From contig JAIUPH010000005.1 of assembly GCA_020161065.1 (NCBI GenBank), forward strand, positions 62,001 to 126,000: a DNA stretch of 64,000 nt. Direction: 5' to 3'. Positions 19,533 to 28,364 of the stretch are shown here, piece by piece. The translations under genes and the position numbers were made by a program. The notes beneath the pieces are model-generated. The model saw only the letters and a list, made by a program, of their open reading frames with translations. It did no database searches and was not told the DNA's origin. Source of the DNA: Pseudomonadota bacterium. GTDB lineage: Bacteria > Pseudomonadota > Gammaproteobacteria > Burkholderiales > Burkholderiaceae_C. Each line of letters starts with the position of its first letter. Position 1 is the stretch's first letter.

Positions 19533-20519
19533 ATGATTCGACGAGCCCTGCTTCGAAGCGCCGCGTTCATGGCGATAGCCGCGGCCGGCGCCATCGCTGC
19601 CGCGCCCGCCGTCGCGCAGGACTACCCGAAGCCGGGCAGCACGATCCGCTACGTCGTGCCGTTCCCGCCCGGCGGGCTGACCGACGTGATGGCGCGGCTG
19701 GTCGCGCAGCAGCTCGGCAGCAACTGGAAGCTCAACGTGGTGGTCGACAACAAGCCGGGCAGCGGCGGCATGATCGGCGCCGATGCGGTGGCCAAGGCGG
19801 CGCCGGACGGCTCGACCATCCTCGCCGTGACGATGGCGCATGCGGTCAACGCGACGCTGTTCCGCGACCGCGCGCCTTACGACTTCGAGCGCGACCTGCG
19901 CGCCGTGGCGCTGCTGGCGGGCAGCCCGATGCTCGTGGTCGTGCCGACCGCCAGCCCGATCCGCGACCTGAAGGACCTGGTGGCGCAGGCCCGCGCGCGG
20001 CCGCTGAACGCCGGCTCCAGCGGCAACGGCACGCCGCCGCACCTGACGCTGGCGCTGTTCAACCTGCAGAACCAGACGAAGATCCAGCACATCCCGTACA
20101 AGGGCGGCGCGCCGTCGATGACCGACCTGATCGGCGGCCAGCTCGACGTCATCTTCAGCAACTTTCCCGAGTCGGTGGCGCACGTCAAGGCCGGCAAGCT
20201 GCGCGCGCTGGCGATCACCAGCGCACAGCGTCACCCGGCGCTGCCCGACGTGCCGACGGCGGCCGAAGCCGGCATGCCGCAACTGACGGTGGAAAACTGG
20301 ACGGCCATCATGGCGCCGGCCGGCATGCCCGACGCCGCGGTGCAGGCGCTCGGCAACGAGGTCGTCAAGATCATGGCGGCGCCCGACATGGACGAGAAGG
20401 CCAAGGCCCAGGGCTTCCGCGTCGATGCGCGCGGGCCCAAGGCCTTCGGCGAGTTCGTGCACAGCGAGGTCAAACGTTGGGCCGGCGTGGTGCAGGGCGC
20501 GGGCATTCGCGCCGAATAG
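19533..20519 (+). CDS. TctC/Bug-family tripartite tricarboxylate transporter substrate-binding protein
   Basis: Periplasmic Bug/TctC protein of 328 aa with a Sec signal peptide (hydrophobic Ala-rich core, cleavage near APAVAQ at about residue 29). Typical family motifs are VPFPPGGLTDVMARLV, NKPGSGGMIGADAVAKA and PYKGGAPSMTDLIGGQ. A GGAGACCTGAAG ribosome site precedes the ATG. In some sulfolactate loci the equivalent gene (slcH) is followed by membrane genes slcFG; here no TctA or TctB follows, so it may use a distant membrane pair or act as a sensor. Orphan Bug proteins are common in Burkholderiales. Confidence 0.88.
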   Translation: MIRRALLRSAAFMAIAAAGAIAAAPAVAQDYPKPGSTIRYVVPFPPGGLTDVMARLVAQQLGSNWKLNVVVDNKPGSGGMIGADAVAKAAPDGSTILAVTMAHAVNATLFRDRAPYDFERDLRAVALLAGSPMLVVVPTASPIRDLKDLVAQARARPLNAGSSGNGTPPHLTLALFNLQNQTKIQHIPYKGGAPSMTDLIGGQLDVIFSNFPESVAHVKAGKLRALAITSAQRHPALPDVPTAAEAGMPQLTVENWTAIMAPAGMPDAAVQALGNEVVKIMAAPDMDEKAKAQGFRVDARGPKAFGEFVHSEVKRWAGVVQGAGIRAE

Positions 20520-20541
20520 CGGCGCTGCCCACAACCCTCCG

Positions 20542-21627
20542 CTACATCAGCGCCACGCCCTTCACCTGGGCGTACAGCGCCTCGCCCGGGCGCAGCGCCA
20601 GCGCCTCCTGGCTCTTGCGGGTGATGCGGGCCAGCAGCCGGGCGCCGCCGTCGTCGGCCGCGCGCGGCTCGCCGATGCGAAGCTGCAGCAGCACGGTGCC
20701 GTGGTCGACCTGCAGCTCGTCCAGCCGGGCCGGCAGCACGTTGACGATGCTGGTCTGCTGCGGCCGCTGGCGCGTCACGCTGACGTCGCGCGCCAGCACG
20801 CGCGCGCGCACGCGGCTGCCCACGGCGGCCGGGCTGGCGCCGACCCACAGCGTGCCGCCGGCGAAGCCGATCTGCGTGAGTGCATAGGCCGGGTCGTGGG
20901 CCAGCACCTGGGCCTCGATCACCACGCCGGCGTCGTCGGCATGGGCCAGCGGCAGGTCGGGCCGGGCCAGCAGTTCGGCCAACGGGCCGGCGGCCAGCAC
21001 GCGGCCGGCGTCCATCAGCACCAGGTGGTCGGCCAGGCGCGCCACCTCGTCCATCGCGTGGCTGACGTAGACGACGGGCAGCGCCAGCTCGCGTTGCAGC
21101 CGCTCCAGGTAGGGCAGGATCTCGGCCTTGCGCGGCGCGTCCAGCGCGGCCAGCGGCTCGTCCAGCAGCAGCAGCTCGGGGCCGGTGGCCAAGGCGCGGG
21201 CAATGGCCACGCGCTGGCGCTCGCCGCCGGACAAGGTGTCGGGCCGGCGCGGCATCAGCGCGGCGATGCCCAGCAGATCGACCACCGCGTCCAGCGACAC
21301 GCGCTGGCCGCTGCCGGGGCTGCGGCGGCGGCCGTAGGCCAGGTTGCCGGCCACGCTCAGGTGCGGGAACAGCGCCGCTTCCTGGATGACGTAGCCGATG
21401 GCGCGGCGGTGCGTGGGCACGAAGACGCCGGCGGCGTCGTCCTGCCACACGGTGGCGCCCAGCGCCACGCGGCCCTGCGCGCGCTCCAGCCCGGCCAGCG
21501 CGCGCAGCAGCGTGGTCTTGCCGCAGCCCGAGGGGCCGAACAGCGCGCTGACGCCGGCGCCGGGCAGGCGCAGGTCGACATCGAGCGTGAAGCCGCCGCG
21601 CGGCAGCCGCAGGCGTGCGTCGATCAT
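20542..21627 (-). CDS. modC: Molybdate ABC transporter ATPase ModC
   Basis: Molybdate transporter ATPase, 361 aa. Walker [12 protein letters not shown] is near residues 31-41, the signature LSGGERQRV near 128-136, and Walker [13 protein letters not shown]. It is followed by a C-terminal TOBE/Mop-like domain (about 290-360) that binds molybdate. The ATG at 21627 overlaps the modB stop. It is the last gene of the leftward operon modE-modA-modB-modC. It supplies molybdenum for enzymes such as PadB and HcrABC in this window. Confidence 0.95.
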   Translation of the reverse strand: MIDARLRLPRGGFTLDVDLRLPGAGVSALFGPSGCGKTTLLRALAGLERAQGRVALGATVWQDDAAGVFVPTHRRAIGYVIQEAALFPHLSVAGNLAYGRRRSPGSGQRVSLDAVVDLLGIAALMPRRPDTLSGGERQRVAIARALATGPELLLLDEPLAALDAPRKAEILPYLERLQRELALPVVYVSHAMDEVARLADHLVLMDAGRVLAAGPLAELLARPDLPLAHADDAGVVIEAQVLAHDPAYALTQIGFAGGTLWVGASPAAVGSRVRARVLARDVSVTRQRPQQTSIVNVLPARLDELQVDHGTVLLQLRIGEPRAADDGGARLLARITRKSQEALALRPGEALYAQVKGVALM

Positions 21628-22313
21628 GCGGCGGCGACGGGCCGCCGCCGCCGGTTCAGCATCGACAACGCCACCAGCACCAGCAGCGCGAACACCACCA
21701 TGCCGGCGGCCAGGCGGTGCGCGGCCTCGAACTCGGTGGCCTCCACGTGCTCGTAGATGGCCACCGACAGCACGCGCGTGGCGCCGGGGATGTTGCCGCC
21801 GATCATCAGCACCACGCCGAACTCGCCCACCGTGTGCGCGAAGCCCAGCACCGAGGCCGTCAGCAGCCCCGGCCGCGCCAGCGGCAGCGCCACGCTGAAG
21901 AAGCGGTCCAGCGCGCCGGCGCGCAGCGTGGCGGCGGCTTCCAGCGTGCGCTCGGGAATGGCCTCGAAGGCCTGCTGCAGCGGCTGCACGACGAAGGGCA
22001 TCGAGTAGATCACCGAGGCCAGCACCAGTCCGCTGAACGTGAAAGGCAGCCGCCCGAGCCCCAGCGCCTGCGTGAGCTGCCCCACCGGCCCGTGCGGGCC
22101 CATCAGCAGCAGCAGGTAAAAGCCCAGCACCGACGGCGGCAGCACCAGCGGCAGCGTGACCAGCGCGGCGGCCAGCGGCTTGGCGCGCGAGCGCGTGCGC
22201 GCCAGCCACCAGGCGATGGGCGTGCCGACGATCAGCAGCAGCACCGTGGTCAGCGCCGCCAGCTCGGCGGTCAGCCGCACGGCCTGCCAGTCGGCGGCGG
22301 TCATCGCGCCCAA
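21624..22313 (-). CDS. modB: Molybdate ABC transporter permease ModB
   Basis: Inner-membrane permease of 229 aa with five or six hydrophobic segments. The ModB-type loop [22 protein letters not shown] and the motif [18 protein letters not shown] near residues 165-185 are characteristic. The ATG at 22313 is used; MTAADWQ three codons later (22304) is also possible. The gene lies 7 bases after modA and overlaps modC by four bases. Confidence 0.95.
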   Translation of the reverse strand: MGAMTAADWQAVRLTAELAALTTVLLLIVGTPIAWWLARTRSRAKPLAAALVTLPLVLPPSVLGFYLLLLMGPHGPVGQLTQALGLGRLPFTFSGLVLASVIYSMPFVVQPLQQAFEAIPERTLEAAATLRAGALDRFFSVALPLARPGLLTASVLGFAHTVGEFGVVLMIGGNIPGATRVLSVAIYEHVEATEFEAAHRLAAGMVVFALLVLVALSMLNRRRRPVAAA

Positions 22314-22320
22314 GCGGCGC

Positions 22321-23079
22321 CTAGCGGTAGCCGTACGAGGCGATGACCTCGCGCGCCGGCGCCGACTTCAGGTAGCTCAGCAGCGCCGCGGCGGCGGGGT
22401 TCTTCTCGCCGGCCTTCAGCAGCACGGCGTCTTGCTTGATCTCGCCGTACAAGGCCTGCGGCACGCGCCACATCGAGCCCTGCGCCGGCTTGCCGGGAAC
22501 GGCCACTTGAGACAGCGCGACGAAGCCCAGCTCGGCGTTGCCGCTGGCCACGAACTGGTAGGCCTGGGCGATGCTGTCGCCGGTGACGAGCTTGGGCGTC
22601 AGCGCCTCGGTCAGGCCCTGCGCCTTGATGACCTCCATCGCCGCGGCGCCGTAGGGCGCGGTCTTCGGGTTGGCGATCGACAGCTTGCCGAACTTGCCGC
22701 TGCCCAGCACGGCGCCCTGGTCGTCCACCAGCCCCGGCTGCGAGCTCCACAGCACGAGCTGGCCGATCGCGTAGGTGAAGTTGCTGCCGGCCACGCCATG
22801 GCCTTCGGCGACCAGCTTCTTGGGCGTCTCGTCGTCGGCGGCCAGCAGCACCTCGAAAGGCGCGCCGCCGGCGACGATCTGCGTGTACAGCTTGCCGGTG
22901 GCGCCGGCCGAGATCTTCAGCACGTGGCCGGTGCTGTTGCCGAAGCCTTCGGCAATCTTCTGCAGCGGGCCGGCGAAGTTGGCCGCCACGGCGACCACCA
23001 CGTCGGCGGCGCTGGCGGTCGGGCCGGCCAGCAGGCCCAGCGCCAGGGTGGCGGCGGCCATCAGGGTGCGTTGTTTCAT
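22321..23079 (-). CDS. modA: Molybdate-binding periplasmic protein ModA
   Basis: Periplasmic binding protein of 252 aa with a signal peptide ([19 protein letters not shown], cleaved near TASAAD). The mature N-terminus [20 protein letters not shown] carries the oxyanion-binding region of Mod[23 protein letters not shown] with the conserved Ser and the AAMEVI segment follow. It captures molybdate or tungstate for ModBC. It follows modE by 38 bases, so it probably shares the promoter upstream of modE. Confidence 0.94.
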   Translation of the reverse strand: MKQRTLMAAATLALGLLAGPTASAADVVVAVAANFAGPLQKIAEGFGNSTGHVLKISAGATGKLYTQIVAGGAPFEVLLAADDETPKKLVAEGHGVAGSNFTYAIGQLVLWSSQPGLVDDQGAVLGSGKFGKLSIANPKTAPYGAAAMEVIKAQGLTEALTPKLVTGDSIAQAYQFVASGNAELGFVALSQVAVPGKPAQGSMWRVPQALYGEIKQDAVLLKAGEKNPAAAALLSYLKSAPAREVIASYGYR

Positions 23080-23117
23080 CGGTGCTTCTCCAGGGGGTGA
23101 TGAGGATGGGGGCGGGT

Positions 23118-23942
23118 TCAATCGACGACGGCCAGGATCACGCTGGACACCTTGAACGCGGCGCAGGCGCGCACGCCCTCGGCCAGCGCCAGGTTGTCCA
23201 GCGATTCGCGGGTGATCACGGCGCAGGCGCTGCGGCCGCGGCCGAGGTCGAGCGTGACCTCGGCGTTGACCGGGCCGCTGACGATGCGCTGCACCGTGCC
23301 CCACAGCCGGTTGCGCGCGCTGAGGCGCAGGCCCTCGTCGGTCAGCAGCAGCAGCGACGAGGCCTTGACGAGCGCGATCACCTCGCTGCCGATCGCCAGG
23401 CCCAGTTGCTCGGCCGATTCGCGGGTCACGACGGCGGCGATCTCCAGCCCTTCGTCGACGTGCACCAGCACCTCGAAATCGACCGCGCTCTCGCGCAGCC
23501 CGGCCACGCGGCCGGCGAACTGGTTGCGCGCGCTGGTGCGCACCGTCATGCGCCGCAGCAGGCGGCGAAAGGCCGGCACGTCGCCGCCGGGCTCGGTCGC
23601 GAAGCGCTCGGCCAGGCGGTCCAGCGCGGCCTGGTACTCGGCCTGCACGGCGCGGTACATCGCCACCACGCGGCGGCCGTGGTCGGTGAGCCGCGTGCCG
23701 CCGCCGGCGCGGCCGCCGGTGCTGCGCTCCACCAGCGGCTGGTCGGCCAGGTTGTTCATCGCGTCGACCGCGTCCCAGGCCGCCTTGTACGACAGCGGCA
23801 CATGCTTGGCGGCCTGCGAGATCGAGCCGTGGCGCTCGATCTGCTCCAGCAGCCGCACCCGCGTGTCGCCCAGGAAGGCGCCGAGGTCGGTGCTGACCTC
23901 CAGGTGGCCGGTGAGCCGGGGGGCGGCGTGGCGGGGCTTCAC
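23118..23942 (-). CDS. modE: Molybdate-responsive regulator ModE
   Basis: ModE-type regulator of 274 aa. The N-terminal winged helix (about 15-110) includes HGSISQAAKHVPLSYKAAWD and the basic GGRAGGGTRLTDHG. It is followed by two TOBE/Mop domains, each starting SARNQFAGRV or SARNRLWGTV, that bind molybdate. It normally represses mod genes when molybdate is present. It heads the leftward operon and faces the molbindin gene across a 171-base gap with a probable ModE box. Confidence 0.95.
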   Translation of the reverse strand: MKPRHAAPRLTGHLEVSTDLGAFLGDTRVRLLEQIERHGSISQAAKHVPLSYKAAWDAVDAMNNLADQPLVERSTGGRAGGGTRLTDHGRRVVAMYRAVQAEYQAALDRLAERFATEPGGDVPAFRRLLRRMTVRTSARNQFAGRVAGLRESAVDFEVLVHVDEGLEIAAVVTRESAEQLGLAIGSEVIALVKASSLLLLTDEGLRLSARNRLWGTVQRIVSGPVNAEVTLDLGRGRSACAVITRESLDNLALAEGVRACAAFKVSSVILAVVD

Positions 23943-24071
23943 GGTTGTAGCGTTGGCGATATAGCGAAGGGCCGGTCGGGCACGATCGGCGGGTTCGGCG
24001 GCCGCCCGTCATGGTTGACCCGATACAGGCGCCGGGCCGATGATGGTCAACCACCGACAAGCGGCAAGCGT

Positions 24072-24092
24072 CGTATTGTCGTCGATACAACG
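24072..24092. promoter_or_regulatory. Probable ModE box upstream of the molbindin gene
   Basis: Arms CGTATTGT (24072-24079) and ATACAACG (24085-24092) with a short CG-rich centre resemble, from memory, the E. coli ModE box (CGTTATAT-type arms around TGTCG). It ends 21 bases before the molbindin ATG and lies in the modE/molbindin divergent gap. A weaker related stretch (GCGATATAGCG) lies at 23956-23966, nearer modE. Confidence 0.5.
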
Positions 24093-24113
24093 CAACCCAC
24101 CGGCCAAAGCCCC

Positions 24114-24539
24114 ATGAAGATCTCTGCACGCAACCAGTTCCAGGGCCGCATCACGCGGCTGACCCCGGGCCCGATCAACAGCGAGGTGGTGCTGGCGCTG
24201 CCCGGCGGCGACGAGCTGGTGGCCGTGGTCACCAGCGCCAGCGCGCGCGAGCTCGGCCTGGCGGTGGGCGGCAGCGCCACCGCCATCGTCAAGGCGCCCT
24301 GGGTCATCGTCGTCGCCGGCGAAGGCGGCTTGCGCTTTTCGGCGCGCAACCAGTGGCGCGGCAGCGTCAGCGCCGTCAAGCCCGGCGCGGTGAACGCCGA
24401 CGTGGCCATCACGCTGCCCGGCGGCGCCGTGGTGCACGCGGTGATCACGCTCGACGCGCTGGCCGAACTGGGCCTGGCCGTCGGCACGCCGGCGCGCGCG
24501 ATCGTCAAGGCCAGCCACGTGGTGCTGGCGGTGGACTGA
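24114..24539 (+). CDS. Two-domain molbindin (Mop/ModG-type)
   Basis: Cytoplasmic molybdate-binding protein of 141 aa built of two Mop/TOBE domains. Each begins SARNQ (residues 3-7 and about 77-81) and each has a PGAVN/PGPIN plus VALPGG-type core and an IVKA ending. ModG-type tandem molbindins store or buffer molybdate. It is divergent from modE and preceded by the predicted ModE box, so it is likely co-regulated with uptake. It is similar in sequence to the TOBE half of ModE and may derive from it. Confidence 0.9.
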   Translation: MKISARNQFQGRITRLTPGPINSEVVLALPGGDELVAVVTSASARELGLAVGGSATAIVKAPWVIVVAGEGGLRFSARNQWRGSVSAVKPGAVNADVAITLPGGAVVHAVITLDALAELGLAVGTPARAIVKASHVVLAVD

Positions 24540-24550
24540 AGCGGCGCGCT

Positions 24551-24567
24551 CCGGCGTTCGGCGCCGG
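24551..24567. terminator. Hairpin between molbindin and RidA genes
   Basis: CCGGCG, loop TTCGG, CGCCGG, followed by TCTTGCG. It lies 11 bases after the molbindin stop and before the convergent RidA stop at 24575. The stem is GC-rich; the T-tract is weak. Confidence 0.5.
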
Positions 24568-24574
24568 TCTTGCG

Positions 24575-24976
24575 TCAGGCCGCGGGCACCGCCGCCGTCG
24601 CCTCCAGCTCGATCTTGCCCGGATGGTCCAGCAGGTCCGAGACGAAGATCATGCTCATCGCCGGGTAGTGGCTGCCCATCAGCTGGCGCCAGATGGCGCC
24701 GAGCTGCTGGCGCGCGGCCAGGTAGGCGGGCTTGTCGCAGCAGTAGGCCGTCATGCGGCAGACGTGCTCGGGCCGGCCGCCGGCTTCGGCCAGCACGGCC
24801 AGCACGTTGCGCAAGGCCTGCTCGAACTGCGGGACGAGGGCATCGCTCGCGAACACCTGCTGCGCGTTCCAGCCCACCTGGCCGGCGATGAACACCAGCC
24901 GCGCGCCCGGCGGCGCGGCAATGCCGTTGGCATAGCCGATCGGCGGCTTCCAGCCGGCGGGCAACAGGGTTTGCAA
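24575..24976 (-). CDS. RidA/YjgF-family protein (TTG start)
   Basis: RidA-family protein of 133 aa. RidA enzymes hydrolyse reactive enamines and imines; relatives act in diverse catabolic pathways. The motif GARLVFIAGQVGWNAQ near the N-terminus and MSMIFVSDLLDHPGKIELEATAAV at the end are recognisable. No ATG fits. The start is taken as TTG at 24976, preceded by a strong CGGAGGAGA eight bases upstream. It is the last gene of the kor operon, 29 bases after the ferritin-like gene. The usual C-terminal Arg of imine deaminases (EVEAVA region) is not apparent, so the activity is uncertain. Confidence 0.8.
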   Translation of the reverse strand: MQTLLPAGWKPPIGYANGIAAPPGARLVFIAGQVGWNAQQVFASDALVPQFEQALRNVLAVLAEAGGRPEHVCRMTAYCCDKPAYLAARQQLGAIWRQLMGSHYPAMSMIFVSDLLDHPGKIELEATAAVPAA

Positions 24977-25005
24977 GGCGGGTCTCCTCCGGGCTGAGTC
25001 GTTGG

Positions 25006-25551
25006 TCAGTCCATGTGGCGCGGCGGATCGGGGTCGACCGACCAGTCGCTGTCGGGCTGCGGCACCTTGGCCAGCCATTCCAGCACCAGCGCGACGTGCT
25101 CGGCTTCTTCGCGCCGCATCTCCTCGGCGGCCTGGCGCACGGCTTCGTCGGCGGCCGTGCCGGCCATCTCGGCGAAGAAGGCCTCGGCGCGCTGCTCGGC
25201 CGACAGCGCGGCCTGCAGCGCGTGCCAGGGGTGCATCAGGTAGTGCATGTCTTCGATCGGCACCACCTCGGGCGACTCGGGCGTGCCCCAGACGCCGCTT
25301 TGCCGCGGCACCACCACGTCGGCGGCCCAGCCCATGTCGGCCAGGATCTGTTCGACGTGCAGCTGCTCGTAGCCGGCCATCTTGCGGAACAGCGCGGCCA
25401 CGTCCAGGTTGTTGTGCGTCTCCATCATGTCGGCCAGCTCGGTGTAGCGCGCCACGGCTTCGCGCTCCATCGTCAGCGCCTGGCCCATCAGTTCGTTCAG
25501 CGATCGCGGCGCGGGCCTGGCGCCGCCGCCGCCGAAGCGGGCGCGCGTCAT
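25006..25551 (-). CDS. Ferritin-like/rubrerythrin-type diiron protein
   Basis: Ferritin-like protein of 181 aa. Helical segments carry ExxH-type pairs: EREAVARYTELADMM, YEQLHVEQILADM and EEMRREEAEHVALVLEW. These fit a four-helix diiron site like that in rubrerythrin or bacterioferritin-type peroxide scavengers. No rubredoxin domain is present. It overlaps the korB stop by ATGA and is therefore translated with the 2-oxoacid:ferredoxin oxidoreductase. Protection of oxygen-sensitive Kor and Bcr iron-sulfur proteins is a reasonable inference. Its exact activity is not known. Confidence 0.75.
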   Translation of the reverse strand: MTRARFGGGGARPAPRSLNELMGQALTMEREAVARYTELADMMETHNNLDVAALFRKMAGYEQLHVEQILADMGWAADVVVPRQSGVWGTPESPEVVPIEDMHYLMHPWHALQAALSAEQRAEAFFAEMAGTAADEAVRQAAEEMRREEAEHVALVLEWLAKVPQPDSDWSVDPDPPRHMD

Positions 25552-26381
25552 ACGGCGAACGCCTGTTCGATCTGCGCCAGCGAGGCGCTGGCCGCCGGCG
25601 TCCTGGCATAGGGCGCGCGCTTGCCGGCGTAGAGCACGCCGAGGTTGAAGCCGTCGTCGGTCATGATGCGGCGCGCGGCGCGCGCGGGGTCGTCGGTCTC
25701 GGGCACCGCGGCGCGGTGCACCACGTCCTTCCAGCCGCGCTGCTCGGGGCGGAAGGTCACGCAGGGGCTGAGGATCTCGACGAACGAGAAGCCCGGGTGG
25801 CGGATGGCCTGGGCCACGAGGTCGGCCGTGCCGTTGGGGTCGCCCGAGAAAGCGCGCGCGACGAAGTTGGCGCCGGCGGCCAGCGCGATCACCAGCGGGT
25901 GGAACGAGCGCAGCCCCGTGCCGCCGGGCGAGAGCTTGTTGTCCCAGTCGGGCTCGGTGGTCGGGCTGGCCTGGCCCTTGGTCATGCCGTAGACGTGGTT
26001 GTCCATCACCAGGTAGGTGAGGTCGAGGTTGCGCCGGCAGGCGTGCATGAAGTGGTTGCCGCCGATCGAGTAGCCGTCGCCGTCGCCGCCGGTGACGACC
26101 ACGGTGAGCTCGGGCCGCGCGGCCTTCAGGCCGGTGCCGGCGGCCAGCGCGCGGCCGTGCACGCCGTGGAAGCCGTAGCAGGTGGTGTAGGCCGGGATGC
26201 GCGAGCTGCAGCCGATGCCCGAGACCACCGCCACCTCGTGCGGCGGCCGCCCCAGCTGGGCCAGCGCCTTGGTCAGCGAGCCCAGCACCGTGTAGTCGCC
26301 GCAGCCCGGGCACCAGATGGGCTTGTAGTCGGACTTGAAGTCGGCGGCGCTCAGCCGGGTGGCGTCGGTCATGTCGTTCAT
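25548..26381 (-). CDS. korB: 2-oxoglutarate:ferredoxin oxidoreductase beta subunit KorB
   Basis: TPP-binding beta subunit of 277 aa. The iron-sulfur/TPP entry motif WCPGCGDYTVL is near residues 24-34, followed by SGIGCSSRIPAY and the TPP signature GGDGDGYSIGGNH through DNHVYGMTKGQ. It oxidatively decarboxylates a 2-oxoacid, reducing ferredoxin. The ATG at 26381 overlaps the korA stop. In Thauera the KorAB enzyme recharges the ferredoxin consumed by benzoyl-CoA reductase, and the divergent bcr operon here supports that. Phenylglyoxylate as substrate is an alternative, since padEFGHI are not in the window. Confidence 0.9.
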   Translation of the reverse strand: MNDMTDATRLSAADFKSDYKPIWCPGCGDYTVLGSLTKALAQLGRPPHEVAVVSGIGCSSRIPAYTTCYGFHGVHGRALAAGTGLKAARPELTVVVTGGDGDGYSIGGNHFMHACRRNLDLTYLVMDNHVYGMTKGQASPTTEPDWDNKLSPGGTGLRSFHPLVIALAAGANFVARAFSGDPNGTADLVAQAIRHPGFSFVEILSPCVTFRPEQRGWKDVVHRAAVPETDDPARAARRIMTDDGFNLGVLYAGKRAPYARTPAASASLAQIEQAFAV

Positions 26382-28168
26382 GCGAGAACTCCGGATTCGG
26401 CGTGGGCGGCGGCCCAGTCGACGAAGGCGCTGCACAGCTCGCCCGGGCGCAGCGGCAGCGGCCCGGCGCGGTGCAGCCCGGCGGGGCGGCCGGGCAGGTC
26501 GCAGCGGCTGCGCAGGTAGCGCAGCAACTGGCCGCCGTGGTTCTGCTCGACCACCAGCACCTGGCGCACGCCGGCCAGCGCCTGCGCGACGAGTTCGGGC
26601 TTCAGCGGCGCCAGCAGGCGGATGGACAGCAGCCGCAGCGGCGTGCCGGCGGCCGCCGCGCGTTCCACCGCCTCGCGCGCCGCCGCGGTGGTCGAGCCGA
26701 AGGTGACGATGGCCAGCTCGGCTTCGGCATCGCCTTCGATGTCGGCCCAGCGCGGCCCGTAGTCGTGCAGCAGCAGCTTGCGCTGCCGCTTGTCCAACTG
26801 CCTGGCGTGGTCGCGCGCCTGGCTGCTGGGAATGCCGCGCTCGGTGTGCTCCAGGCCGTCGGCCGTGTAGGTGACGCCCGGCGTGCCGGGAATGGCCATC
26901 GGCGAAACGCCCGAGGGCGTGTCGGCATAACGAAGATAATCAACGGCATGCGCTTCGGCCACCAGGCGCTGCGCCGGCACCGCCGCTTGCGCCGGCCGGT
27001 CGATCACCGCGCGCGACTGGCCCATGAACTGGTCCGACAGCAGCAGCGCCGGCGACTGCAGCGCCTCGGCCAGCTGCACCGCCCATTCGGTGGTGGCCAG
27101 GCAGTCGGCGATGCCGTTGGGCGCCAGCACCAGGCGCGGCGCGTCGCCGTGCAGGCCGTCGACGGCGAACGAGAGGTCGCTCTGCTCGCTCTTCGCCGGG
27201 ATGCCGGTGGACGGCCCGCCGCGCATCACGTCGACCACGACGATCGGCACCTCGGCCGCCACCGCCAGGCCGATGCCTTCGGTCATCAGCGCCAGCCCGG
27301 GGCCGGCGGTGGCGGTGAGCGAAGGCACGCCGCCGTACGAGGCGCCGATGATCATGTTGACCGAGGCCAGCTCGTCCTCGGCCTGCAGCAGGCTGCCGCC
27401 CAGGCGGGTGAGCGCCGGCGCCATCCACTCCAGCAGCTCGGTGGCCGGCGTGATGGGGTAGGCGGCGACGAAGCGCACGCCGCCGCGCAAGGCGCCGCAG
27501 CCGGCGGCCTCGTTGCCCGACAGCAGCCAACGCGCGCCGCCGGCGGCCGCTGGCGTGGCGGCGGCCAGCGGCGGCGGCCGCTCGCCGGCGATGCCTTGGG
27601 CCAGCGCCACGCCTTGCTGCAGCGCCGCGAGGTTGGCCGCCAGCGCCTCGGCCGAGCGCTTCCAGCTGGCGCGCAAGGCGGCTTCCAGCGCCGCCACCGG
27701 CACGCCGGCGAGCGCGCCCGCCAGCCCCAGCGCCACCATGTTGACCCAGCCGCCGCCGGCGGCCTTGGCGGTCTTCTTCAGCGGCAGCGCCAGCAGCCGC
27801 GCGCCCTGGCGGACGAAGACCTCGGGCGCCTCGCCGGCATCGGCGTCGCCGATCAGCAGGCTGCCGGGGCCGATGGGGATCTCGTCGCCGAAGCGGTTGA
27901 GGTTGAGCCAGTCGATGGCCAGCAGCACGTCGAAGCGGTCGTCCAGCGTGGCCAGCGCTCGCGGGCCCAGGCGCAGCAGCGCTGCCGCCTCGCCGCCGCG
28001 GATCTGCGGGCCGCTGGTGCGCACCATCAGCCCGTAGAGGCCGGCGCGGGCGGCGGCGTCGAGCAGCAGCGTGCCGGCGGTCATCACGCCGGCGCCGCCG
28101 CTGCCCGCGATGGCCAGCGAGAAGCTGCGGGCGGCGCCCGGCCGGGCGGGGTCTGGCGGGAGGGGCAT
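26378..28168 (-). CDS. korA: 2-oxoglutarate:ferredoxin oxidoreductase gamma-alpha fusion KorA
   Basis: 596-aa fusion of the gamma domain (about 12-200: [34 protein letters not shown]) and the alpha domain (about 220-590: [46 protein letters not shown]). This is the standard architecture for two-subunit Kor enzymes. The ATG at 28168 follows a 196-base divergent region shared with had. It works with KorB in the cytosol to reduce the low-potential ferredoxin encoded at 36101. An FNR-like box lies 66 bases upstream. Confidence 0.92.
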   Translation of the reverse strand: MPLPPDPARPGAARSFSLAIAGSGGAGVMTAGTLLLDAAARAGLYGLMVRTSGPQIRGGEAAALLRLGPRALATLDDRFDVLLAIDWLNLNRFGDEIPIGPGSLLIGDADAGEAPEVFVRQGARLLALPLKKTAKAAGGGWVNMVALGLAGALAGVPVAALEAALRASWKRSAEALAANLAALQQGVALAQGIAGERPPPLAAATPAAAGGARWLLSGNEAAGCGALRGGVRFVAAYPITPATELLEWMAPALTRLGGSLLQAEDELASVNMIIGASYGGVPSLTATAGPGLALMTEGIGLAVAAEVPIVVVDVMRGGPSTGIPAKSEQSDLSFAVDGLHGDAPRLVLAPNGIADCLATTEWAVQLAEALQSPALLLSDQFMGQSRAVIDRPAQAAVPAQRLVAEAHAVDYLRYADTPSGVSPMAIPGTPGVTYTADGLEHTERGIPSSQARDHARQLDKRQRKLLLHDYGPRWADIEGDAEAELAIVTFGSTTAAAREAVERAAAAGTPLRLLSIRLLAPLKPELVAQALAGVRQVLVVEQNHGGQLLRYLRSRCDLPGRPAGLHRAGPLPLRPGELCSAFVDWAAAHAESGVLA

Positions 28169-28233
28169 GACGGTGTTCCGGTTCGAGGCCTCACGGGGCC
28201 CTGCAAGTGAACGCGGGGCTTGGCGCGGCGAAT

Positions 28234-28247
28234 CTGATCCAGCGCAA
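28234..28247 (-). promoter_or_regulatory. FNR-like box in the kor/had divergent promoter
   Basis: On the minus strand it reads TTGCGCTGGATCAG, close to the FNR/CRP-family pattern TTGAT-N4-ATCAA and to the boxes at 55723-55736 and 62275-62288. It lies between korA and had, so it could serve either gene. One end is imperfect. Confidence 0.45.
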
Positions 28248-28294
28248 ACGCGACCGGTGTCGGAGGCCCGGCATCGGGGAAAACACGTAAAGAC

Positions 28295-28306
28295 GTACTG
28301 CAATAC
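28295..28306. promoter_or_regulatory. Near-palindrome in the kor/had promoter related to the hcr operator
   Basis: GTACTGCAATAC is a near palindrome. Extended on the minus strand it reads GGTATTGCAGTAC, differing by one base from GGTATTGCGGTAC at the hcr palindrome (62298-62310). It contains a TGCA core reminiscent of BzdR/BoxR-type sites for benzoyl-CoA. It lies 58 bases upstream of had, in the only AT-rich part of the gap. Confidence 0.4.
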
Positions 28307-28364
28307 CAAAATAACCTGCGAACCCGACGATTCCCCGTTTTCGCCGCCACCCGGAACCGACGCG

